Of a stretch of 8,611 nt of DNA, positions 1-4,862 are shown in pieces. A program made the position numbers and the translations under genes. The stretch lies in contig CANHJJ010000064.1 in the NCBI GenBank assembly GCA_947460565.1, positions 1-8,611 of the forward strand, given 5' to 3'. Source of the stretch: Bacteroidota bacterium. GTDB lineage: Bacteria > Bacteroidota > Bacteroidia > UKL13-3. Within the stretch, counting starts at the first letter, position 1, and every line of letters begins with the position of its first letter. The notes under the pieces were generated by a model. That model did no database searches. It worked only from the letters and a program-made list of their open reading frames with translations, and was not told the DNA's origin.

Positions 1-635
1 TTAGATTTTTCAGCCCTAAAAGTAGGTCCAAAGGTGTATATTTTACCCATAGCAAAAGCCATTGCCTCACCATACAATTGACCACTTTGACTCAAGTAGG
101 CAGTATCACCATAAAATTCTGTTTCAAACAAATTGGTTGTACCTTCACATGCATTGCCTGTAAACAAAGGGGCATCCATTTGCACAAAGCCTTCACTTTG
201 AAAAAACTTATGTATAGCAAATATAATTTGGTTACGAATTTTCATAATAGACCATTGTCTTTGGCTACGAAGCCATAAGTGCCTTTTGTCCATTAAAAAC
301 TCAACGCCATGTTCTTTTTTTGCAATGGGATACTCCTCAGCCACAGCTATTACTTTTACATCTACTGCTTGTACTTCGAAACCGCCAATTTGCTTTTCAT
401 CTTTAACAATTTTACCAGTGATTTCTATAGATGTTTCAAGCGAAATTTGTTTGCAATTTTCAAATACTTCTGCACTCACAGTTTCTGCACTTACCACACA
501 TTGGCACCATCCAGTGCCATCGCGAAGCACAATAAAATATAGGCCTTTGCTATCTCTTCGGTTGCTTGCCCATCCTTGAAGTGTGATGGTTTGACCTTCG
601 TATTTTGCTAAATCTTTAATTAAAAACTGTTGCAC
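1..635 (-). CDS. asnS: Asparaginyl-tRNA synthetase, N-terminal 211 residues (3' end cut by window edge)
   Basis: Class IIb aminoacyl-tRNA synthetase that charges tRNA-Asn with asparagine in the cytoplasm. Seen: an N-terminal OB-fold anticodon-binding region (about residues 1-100, with GWASNRRDSKG at 21-31 and LRDG at 37-40), class II motif 1 around GFVQMDAPLFTG (149-160), the NACEGTTNLF stretch (161-170), QSGQLY (183-188) and the start of motif 2, GPTFRAEKS (203-211), where the window ends. The EGTTNLF and FRAEKS wording matches AsnRS of the Bacillus type rather than the related archaeal AspRS; this is by memory of the family. The remaining motif 2 and motif 3 lie outside the window. The start is GTG at 635, chosen because an AGGAGA sequence sits 7-8 nt upstream and no ATG is available. 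It lies 62 bp downstream of the glsB-like gene on the same strand and is probably cotranscribed with it. Confidence 0.95.
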   Translation of the reverse strand, partial: MQQFLIKDLAKYEGQTITLQGWASNRRDSKGLYFIVLRDGTGWCQCVVSAETVSAEVFENCKQISLETSIEITGKIVKDEKQIGGFEVQAVDVKVIAVAEEYPIAKKEHGVEFLMDKRHLWLRSQRQWSIMKIRNQIIFAIHKFFQSEGFVQMDAPLFTGNACEGTTNLFETEFYGDTAYLSQSGQLYGEAMAFAMGKIYTFGPTFRAEKS

Positions 636-642
636 AATATAA

Positions 643-648
643 TCTCCT
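643..648 (-). promoter_or_regulatory. Shine-Dalgarno sequence of asnS (AGGAGA)
   Basis: Read on the minus strand, AGGAGA lies 7 nt before the GTG at 635. It supports the GTG start. An ATT codon directly precedes the GTG, but its spacing would be shorter. This is the clearest ribosome binding site in the window, where most genes have none. Confidence 0.7.
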
Positions 649-697
649 AATAAATTTTGTTTGATAAAAAATGAACTGCGAAAATAATGAAAAAGGC

Positions 698-1642
698 CTA
701 ATTACCTTTTGTTTTCAGATACTCAATATAAGAATTGATATGCCTGTCTTTTTTGCTCGGGTAAATATCGGCAATCGTAACCATGATACCTGTTTCCTCT
801 ACATTGCCAAAATGCCCGTTAACAGCGGTGCCAAAGGTGCGCATGGTTGGGCTTAAATTCATGTAATTGTTAAACAAAGGGGGTATGTATTCGCCTAATG
901 ACCTTACGGTTTTATTTAGCACCAAGTGAGCATCTTTAAAATTCAAACCCTTGATTTTACCAATAAAGCCATTGCAATCAGTCTCCATCACCAATGGATT
1001 TGGTATTTGCATCAATTGCTCATTTTCGGGAAAGAAAAAGTGCATGAAACTTAAGATATGATCGCGGGCTTCTTTGCTAAACTGCTGGTAATTGGTAACC
1101 TTACCAAAGAAATATTTGATATGAGGGTATAACACAGTAAGTGCACCCAATCCATCCCACAAATTATCTAGCGAAAAAAGTCCTTTTCGATTGTCAAGAC
1201 TTGGCTGATAAATGGGTTGAACAAAACTTCTTCCTAATTCGATTGTATATGGGAAATACTCCTTTTTAAGTTTATCGGAATAAACAAATATTTCAGAAGT
1301 TGAAAGGTGGTAATTTTCTTTATCATCTTTGGCTTCGCTGCATAATGCAAAACGGTATCCACCGATAATCTCTTCATCCTCTGGATTCCAAACTATCAAT
1401 TGTTTATAGGCATACATTCCGGTATCATATTCATCCACATCTGCTGGCTTTCCGGTTCCTCCTCCTGCTTCCCTAAAAGATATTTCGCGTAACCTGCCAA
1501 CCTCTGCCATCAAGTTAGGTGAAGAATTGCCATCAAAAATATAAATCTCATTTTCGATGTTATTCGTAGGCCTAATATATCGCTCCGGAGTAAGCTCTGC
1601 CTTTAATAAGGCCCTATCTATTTTACTAATTACAGCTTGCAA
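698..1642 (-). CDS. glsB: GNAT-fold amino-acid N-acyltransferase, GlsB/OlsB-like (aminolipid synthesis, first step)
   Basis: Predicted to transfer a 3-hydroxy-fatty acyl group from acyl-ACP to the amino group of an amino acid, giving a lyso-aminolipid. In Bacteroides the related GlsB makes the glycine lipid precursor; OlsB is the ornithine counterpart. Seen in 314 residues: RPTNN (24-28), LREISFREAGGG (51-62), DVDEYD (68-73), GGYRF (94-98) and ELGRSFV (135-141), the last corresponding to the ELGR signature of OlsB-type enzymes. No membrane segment or signal peptide is visible. The substrate amino acid cannot be read from sequence; glycine is inferred from the phylum. The start is unusual. The frame has no ATG before residue 45, which lies past the conserved RPTNN motif, so TTG at 1642 (or ATT at 1630) must serve, with no Shine-Dalgarno. 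The gene begins two codons after the stop of the upstream acyltransferase gene and in the same frame, so translational coupling or readthrough is likely. Confidence 0.8.
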   Translation of the reverse strand: MQAVISKIDRALLKAELTPERYIRPTNNIENEIYIFDGNSSPNLMAEVGRLREISFREAGGGTGKPADVDEYDTGMYAYKQLIVWNPEDEEIIGGYRFALCSEAKDDKENYHLSTSEIFVYSDKLKKEYFPYTIELGRSFVQPIYQPSLDNRKGLFSLDNLWDGLGALTVLYPHIKYFFGKVTNYQQFSKEARDHILSFMHFFFPENEQLMQIPNPLVMETDCNGFIGKIKGLNFKDAHLVLNKTVRSLGEYIPPLFNNYMNLSPTMRTFGTAVNGHFGNVEETGIMVTIADIYPSKKDRHINSYIEYLKTKGN

Positions 1643-1648
1643 AAGTGG

Positions 1649-2509
1649 TTATTTTGAATGTTTCAAGTATAAACTAAAATCGTTTAAAGGTTTTTGTTTG
1701 AGTGTGTAAATATATAACTTTATTATTTGCGCCCAATTTTCTAAAGTATAAGATTTGTCAATGGCCTTTGCCTCAATGGATTTACCAAAGGTGATTTCAA
1801 TTGTTTTTCCATTTTGCTTAAACATTTCATCAGGTAAAAAAAACATCTCGATATTGGCTTTGATACCTAGATGCTTGCGTATATTCGCTAAATTGTAGAA
1901 TCTGTTACTATTTTTGGCGTCAATAAAAGTGGGGATAATAGGCAAATTATATTTGAGTGCTCTGCTTAAAAAACTCTTATGCCACTTCAAGTCCATAATT
2001 TGGCCACCTTGCTTTCTTGAACACAAGCCCGCAGGAAAAACAATCATACACCTGCCTTCTGCATAGTATCTCTCAATCCTTTCAAGGTTGGTTTTAGTGT
2101 TGGTGCCGAGTTTGTTTACTGGAATAAAAACCTCTTCAAACTGCGGAAACTGCATAAGTAAATCGTTTACAATAAACTTTATATCTTGTCTAACCTTAGC
2201 TACTTCTGCTATGAGAGCCATTCCATCTACACCTCCTAAAGGATGATTACTAGCAATAATTACTCCCCCTGTTTTGGGAATATTTTCAATGCCTCGAGAA
2301 AGTCTTACAGCCCCCAACCTTTCAACTGCCGCAGCAGAATATTGCATGCCATCTAAGTTGATATTTTCAGCAAGGTGTTGGTTAATATCATCTTGGTGAA
2401 TAATTTTTTTTATCCAGTTCAAAATAAATTTTGGTAGCATTTTGAACAGTTGCGGGTTCTTATCCGCAAAAGCTTTATCAATATCAATAATTTTATTTGC
2501 CGTTTGCAT
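1649..2509 (-). CDS. glsA: PlsC-family lysophospholipid-type O-acyltransferase, GlsA-like (aminolipid synthesis, second step)
   Basis: Predicted to acylate the hydroxyl of the lyso-aminolipid made by the adjacent GNAT enzyme, at the inner face of the membrane. Seen in the 286-residue form starting at ATG 2509: acyltransferase motif I as SNHPLGGVD, with His89 and Asp95 separated by five residues instead of the usual four; a motif II region near FIPVNK (128-133); motif III as FPAG (158-161) in place of the common FPEG; and a motif IV-like IIPTFIDA (191-198). The FPAGLCSRK and NSNRFYN wording is, as I recall it, typical of the Bacteroidota branch of the family. An upstream in-frame ATG at 2569 would add 20 Cys/Ile-rich residues overlapping the truA start and is disfavoured. 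No Shine-Dalgarno is visible. It is first in a probable glsA-glsB-asnS operon. A general lysophosphatidic acid acyltransferase role is the main alternative, but the pairing with the GNAT gene argues for aminolipids. Confidence 0.8.
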   Translation of the reverse strand: MQTANKIIDIDKAFADKNPQLFKMLPKFILNWIKKIIHQDDINQHLAENINLDGMQYSAAAVERLGAVRLSRGIENIPKTGGVIIASNHPLGGVDGMALIAEVAKVRQDIKFIVNDLLMQFPQFEEVFIPVNKLGTNTKTNLERIERYYAEGRCMIVFPAGLCSRKQGGQIMDLKWHKSFLSRALKYNLPIIPTFIDAKNSNRFYNLANIRKHLGIKANIEMFFLPDEMFKQNGKTIEITFGKSIEAKAIDKSYTLENWAQIIKLYIYTLKQKPLNDFSLYLKHSK

Positions 2510-2551
2510 GTTTGATTTTACAATAATAATGCATTTTTGTAGGATACAAAT
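2510..2551. promoter_or_regulatory. Divergent spacer between glsA-like gene and truA
   Basis: The 42-bp spacer must hold at least part of both divergent promoters. On the plus strand there is a weak Bacteroidota-like pair, TTTG (2511-2514) and CATTTTTG (2532-2539), spaced by 17 bp, which is shorter than the usual 19-21. On the minus strand CATATTTG (2547-2554) resembles TAnnTTTG but overlaps the truA start codon. AGGA at 2541-2544, 7 nt before the truA ATG, is a plausible Shine-Dalgarno. The promoter calls are weak; the ribosome binding site is reasonable. Confidence 0.35.
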
Positions 2552-3304
2552 ATGCGTTACCTGATTCAATTAGCATACAAAGGAACAAATTATAATGGCT
2601 GGCAAAAACAGCTAAATGCCAAAACTGTGCAGCAAACTTTAGATGAGAAACTAAGTATGCTTATTGGAACAAATATTGAAACACTTGGATGTGGAAGAAC
2701 TGACACAGGGGTGCATGCAAGCAATTTCTATGCGCACTTTGATGCTGAATGGATAAATGATTGCCATGACATTGTTTACAAACTCAACAAGGTTTTGCCA
2801 AAGGACATAGCTATCTATGATTTGTTTCAAGTAAAAGAGGATTTCAACGCAAGATTTGACGCGCTTTGGCGAGAATATGAATACCATATTATAAACAAGC
2901 CTAGCCCTTTTTTATATGAAACAGCTTGGCTCAATACAAGAAAGATTGATTTAAATGCCATGAATGAAGGGGCACAAGTACTTTTTGAATACTTGGATTT
3001 TGAATGCTTTAGCAAAGTGCATACACAAGTAAAAACATTCAATTGCAAAATAATGAAAGCTGAATGGGCATATATAGATGATCACACCTTGGTATTTACC
3101 ATCAGAGCTGATAGGTACTTGCGAAATATGGTAAGGGCTATTGTAGGAACCCTACTAGATGTGGGTTATGGAAAAATATCCATCCAAGAGGTAAGAAACA
3201 TTATCGAAAGTAAGAACAGAAGCGAAGCAGGTCAATCGGTTCCGGCTTGTGGATTGAGTTTATGTCAAATATCTTATGGTGAAAATAACGGCTTTAAACT
3301 TTAG
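2552..3304 (+). CDS. truA: tRNA pseudouridine(38-40) synthase TruA
   Basis: Converts uridines 38, 39 and 40 in the anticodon stem-loop of many tRNAs to pseudouridine, which helps reading-frame maintenance. Seen in 250 residues, about the usual family length: the N-terminal LAYKGTNYNGWQKQ (7-20), the catalytic loop GCGRTDTGVHA (46-56) with Asp51 as the nucleophile, FNARFDA (98-104) containing the arginine that follows the family RF pattern, REYEYHI (107-113), and the C-terminal core RADRYLRNMVRAIVG (185-199), ending with PACGLSL (231-237). All expected catalytic elements are present, so the enzyme should be active. The ATG at 2552 is supported by AGGA 7 nt upstream and by the conserved N terminus beginning directly at MRYLIQLAYKG. 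It diverges from the acyltransferase operon and ends 23 bp before a hairpin terminator shared with the convergent gene. Confidence 0.97.
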   Translation: MRYLIQLAYKGTNYNGWQKQLNAKTVQQTLDEKLSMLIGTNIETLGCGRTDTGVHASNFYAHFDAEWINDCHDIVYKLNKVLPKDIAIYDLFQVKEDFNARFDALWREYEYHIINKPSPFLYETAWLNTRKIDLNAMNEGAQVLFEYLDFECFSKVHTQVKTFNCKIMKAEWAYIDDHTLVFTIRADRYLRNMVRAIVGTLLDVGYGKISIQEVRNIIESKNRSEAGQSVPACGLSLCQISYGENNGFKL

Positions 3305-3327
3305 CTAATAGAAAAAAATCATTAAGT

Positions 3328-3367
3328 CATACGAAAAAGAAAGCCCCTAGGCTGCCTTTTTCGTATG
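3328..3367. terminator. Bidirectional intrinsic terminator between truA and the DHS-like gene
   Basis: A perfect 12-bp inverted repeat (CATACGAAAAAG at 3328-3339, CTTTTTCGTATG at 3356-3367) encloses a second short stem (AGCC 3342-3345, GGCT 3350-3353, loop CCTA). The A-tract and T-tract sit within the arms, so either strand shows an inner GC stem followed by a U-tract. It lies between convergent genes and can stop transcription from both sides. Confidence 0.8.
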
Positions 3368-3381
3368 GTGAATATATAATA

Positions 3382-4356
3382 TTACCAACCTAAAATCCAA
3401 GCAAACATCAAAGGTGCAACTATAGTAGCATCACTTTCAACAATGAATTTTGGTGTATGAATGTCTAATTTACCCCAAGTGATTTTCTCATTTGGAACAG
3501 CGCCTGAATATGATCCGTAACTGGTGGTCGAATCTGAAATTTGACAGAAATAACCCCAGAATGGAACATCATGCATTTCCATATCTTGATACAACATTGG
3601 AACCACGCAAATTGGGAAATCGCCCGCAATACCCCCGCCTATTTGAAAGAAACCTACGCCTTTACCACCGCTATTTTTTGTGTACCAATCAGCTAACCAA
3701 GCCATGTATTCAATGCCACTTTTCATGGTGCTAGCTTTGATTTCATTTTTGATCACATACGAGGCAAAAATATTACCCATCGTACTGTCTTCCCAACCTG
3801 GCACTACAATGGGAAGATTGTGTTGAGCAGCTGCCAACATCCAAGAGTTTTTAGGATCAATTTCATAGTATTGTTCAAGTTCACCACTCAATAATATTTT
3901 GTACATGTATTCATGTGGGAAGTATCGCTCTCCTGCAGTATCAGCATCTTTCCATATTTTATGAATATGCTTTTGCAACCTACGGAAAGCTTCTTCTTCA
4001 GGTATGCAAGTATCCGTCACACGGTTGTAATGGTTTTCTAATAAATCCCACTCTTCTTGTGGTGACAAATCTCGATAGTTTGGAACACGCTTGTAGTGGC
4101 TGTGTGCAACAAGATTCATGATATCTTCTTCAAGGTTAGCACCCGTGCAGCTAATAATATCCACTTTTCCTTGGCGGATCATTTCTGATAATGATTTTCC
4201 TAACTCAGCAGTACTCATGGCACCTGCAAGGGTTACCATCATTTTTCCACCTTCGGTTAAATGGGTTTCATATCCTTTAGCAGCATCCACCAAAGCAGCA
4301 GCATTAAAGTGTTTATAGTGTGTTTCAATAAAATTTGAAATAGGTCCTTTAGTCAT
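3382..4356 (-). CDS. Deoxyhypusine synthase-like protein (bacterial family, probable polyamine enzyme)
   Basis: Member of the NAD-dependent deoxyhypusine synthase (DHS) fold family. True DHS moves an aminobutyl group from spermidine to a lysine of eIF5A; bacteria lack eIF5A, so the substrate here must differ. Seen in the 324-residue form: NAD-site region LAGAMSTAELGKS (43-55), SCTGANLEED (69-78) matching the TTAGGVEED element of DHS, IGGGIAGDF (239-247), and SGAVPNEKITWGK (284-296), whose Lys296, Trp294 and Glu290 align with human Lys329, Trp327 and Glu323. By manual alignment human Asp316 is a Tyr (283), and the KHH of the eukaryotic GGG-motif is GDF here, so the substrate pocket is altered. 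A homospermidine- or spermidine-forming role is an inference, supported by the abundance of homospermidine in many Bacteroidota. The start at ATG 4356 is preferred; an upstream ATG at 4422 adds 22 basic residues not expected in the family. No Shine-Dalgarno is seen. Confidence 0.85.
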   Translation of the reverse strand: MTKGPISNFIETHYKHFNAAALVDAAKGYETHLTEGGKMMVTLAGAMSTAELGKSLSEMIRQGKVDIISCTGANLEEDIMNLVAHSHYKRVPNYRDLSPQEEWDLLENHYNRVTDTCIPEEEAFRRLQKHIHKIWKDADTAGERYFPHEYMYKILLSGELEQYYEIDPKNSWMLAAAQHNLPIVVPGWEDSTMGNIFASYVIKNEIKASTMKSGIEYMAWLADWYTKNSGGKGVGFFQIGGGIAGDFPICVVPMLYQDMEMHDVPFWGYFCQISDSTTSYGSYSGAVPNEKITWGKLDIHTPKFIVESDATIVAPLMFAWILGW

Positions 4357-4553
4357 TTTTTTAAATTTTGGGCGAATATAGTTTTTAGTTCGATATGGAT
4401 TTGATATTTTGGTGCTGAGCATCTAGTCAATTTTTTTCTTCAAATCCCTAAAATAAGGTAAAAAATCAGGCTGAATTTTGGATTTCAATACACCGCGACT
4501 CAAAGGAAAATTTTCATGGCAATGTGTACTCAAAAAGATACAAGGGTTTGATT

Positions 4554-4570
4554 CTTAACAAATTGTTAAG
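4554..4570. repeat. 17-bp perfect palindrome CTTAACAAATTGTTAAG
   Basis: Two 8-bp arms around a central A. The core TTAACAAATT is repeated directly at 4837-4846, just before the nrdJ start. It could be an operator for a dimeric regulator, or part of origin architecture. It lies 14 bp left of the first DnaA box. Confidence 0.5.
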
Positions 4571-4584
4571 GGCTACGAAGTCGC

Positions 4585-4593
4585 TGTGGATAA
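4585..4593 (-). promoter_or_regulatory. DnaA box 1 (perfect consensus)
   Basis: TGTGGATAA on the plus strand is the exact reverse complement of TTATCCACA, the bacterial DnaA-box consensus. It is the strongest single member of the cluster. Confidence 0.65.
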
Positions 4594-4602
4594 GGGGTGG
4601 TT

Positions 4603-4611
4603 TGTGTATAA
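4603..4611 (-). promoter_or_regulatory. DnaA box 2 (matches TTATNCACA)
   Basis: TGTGTATAA reads TTATACACA on the minus strand and fits the degenerate consensus TTWTNCACA fully. It has the same orientation as box 1, with an 18-bp start-to-start spacing. Confidence 0.55.
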
Positions 4612-4658
4612 CTTATATTATAAACAGCGTGACGCTTTACAGCCTAATAGAAAATCTA

Positions 4659-4667
4659 GTATCCACA
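4659..4667 (+). promoter_or_regulatory. DnaA box 3 (one mismatch)
   Basis: GTATCCACA differs from TTATCCACA only at the first base. It faces box 4 across 8 bp. Confidence 0.5.
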
Positions 4668-4675
4668 TATATGGG

Positions 4676-4684
4676 TGTGGAAAT
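4676..4684 (-). promoter_or_regulatory. DnaA box 4 (one mismatch to degenerate consensus)
   Basis: TGTGGAAAT reads ATTTCCACA on the minus strand and matches TTWTNCACA at 8 of 9 positions. It forms an inverted pair with box 3, through the CCACA/TGTGG arms. Confidence 0.4.
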
Positions 4685-4689
4685 CCCTT

Positions 4690-4721
4690 TTTGAAATAGC
4701 AATCGAATACACTCACTTTTG
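4690..4721 (+). promoter_or_regulatory. Candidate nrdJ promoter of the Bacteroidota type
   Basis: TTTG at 4690-4693 and CACTTTTG at 4714-4721, separated by 20 bp. This fits the Bacteroidota -33 TTTG / -7 TAnnTTTG pattern except for the first base of the -7 element. It predicts a leader of about 135 nt and places box 4 directly upstream of the -33 element, where bound DnaA could affect transcription. Confidence 0.35.
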
Positions 4722-4768
4722 GATTAAAACTCCCTAAGATTTTTTAGGCCAATATTTACAAAACATAA

Positions 4769-4783
4769 ATGTTAGCTTAACAT
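4769..4783. repeat. 15-bp palindrome ATGTTAGCTTAACAT
   Basis: Two 6-bp arms around GCT, inside the AT-rich flank and within the predicted nrdJ leader. It shares the TTAACA core with the palindrome at 4554-4570, so it may be a second site for the same protein. Confidence 0.35.
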
Positions 4784-4862
4784 AGATTTAATAGGTTTTG
4801 AGATAATAGAAATAATAAAAGTATAACATATAGTATTTAACAAATTAGTTCCATTAACAACC

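Larger units (their letters stand above)
4357..4862. other. Noncoding spacer with DnaA-box cluster: candidate replication origin or DnaA-regulated nrdJ control region
   Basis: About 500 bp without a credible gene, between divergent genes. It contains four DnaA-box-like 9-mers (4585-4684), a 17-bp palindrome (4554-4570), smaller palindromes (4613-4623, 4626-4636, 4769-4783), a candidate nrdJ promoter, and a flank of roughly 18% GC by eye from about 4724 to 4862, which could act as an unwinding element. Genes to the left are mainly on the minus strand and nrdJ runs right, as would suit bidirectional replication from here. No RNA gene and no B12 riboswitch was recognised. Confidence 0.45.

Noticed and set aside
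286..579. Plus-strand open frame opposite asnS
   Set aside because: It is antisense to clear asnS coding sequence, has a Ser/Thr/Pro-biased translation and no family features.
2510..2569. Longer acyltransferase start at ATG 2569
   Set aside because: It adds 20 residues rich in Cys and Ile, overlaps the truA start codon by 18 bp on the other strand and leaves no promoter space; the ATG at 2509 begins a normal family N terminus.
3382..4356. True deoxyhypusine synthase acting on eIF5A
   Set aside because: The window is bacterial, with no eIF5A expected, and key substrate-pocket residues differ from the eukaryotic enzyme.
4357..4422. Longer start of the DHS-like gene at ATG 4422
   Set aside because: The extra 22 residues are basic and low in similarity to anything expected; the family N terminus as I know it begins near MTKGPISNFI at 4356.
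4663..4680. NrdR box at CCACATATATGGGTGTGG
   Set aside because: It has CCACA/TGTGG arms, but the centre does not match the AT-symmetric NrdR consensus and no second box lies about 30 bp away; the DnaA-box reading fits better.
4799..4822. DnaA-trio element in the AT-rich flank
   Set aside because: There are only loose AT triplets and no clean run of TAG-type trios next to a DnaA box; mentioned in the origin finding but not called as a feature.
4423..4862. Cobalamin riboswitch upstream of nrdJ
   Set aside because: No B12-box-like GC-rich conserved core and no long stems were found in the spacer.
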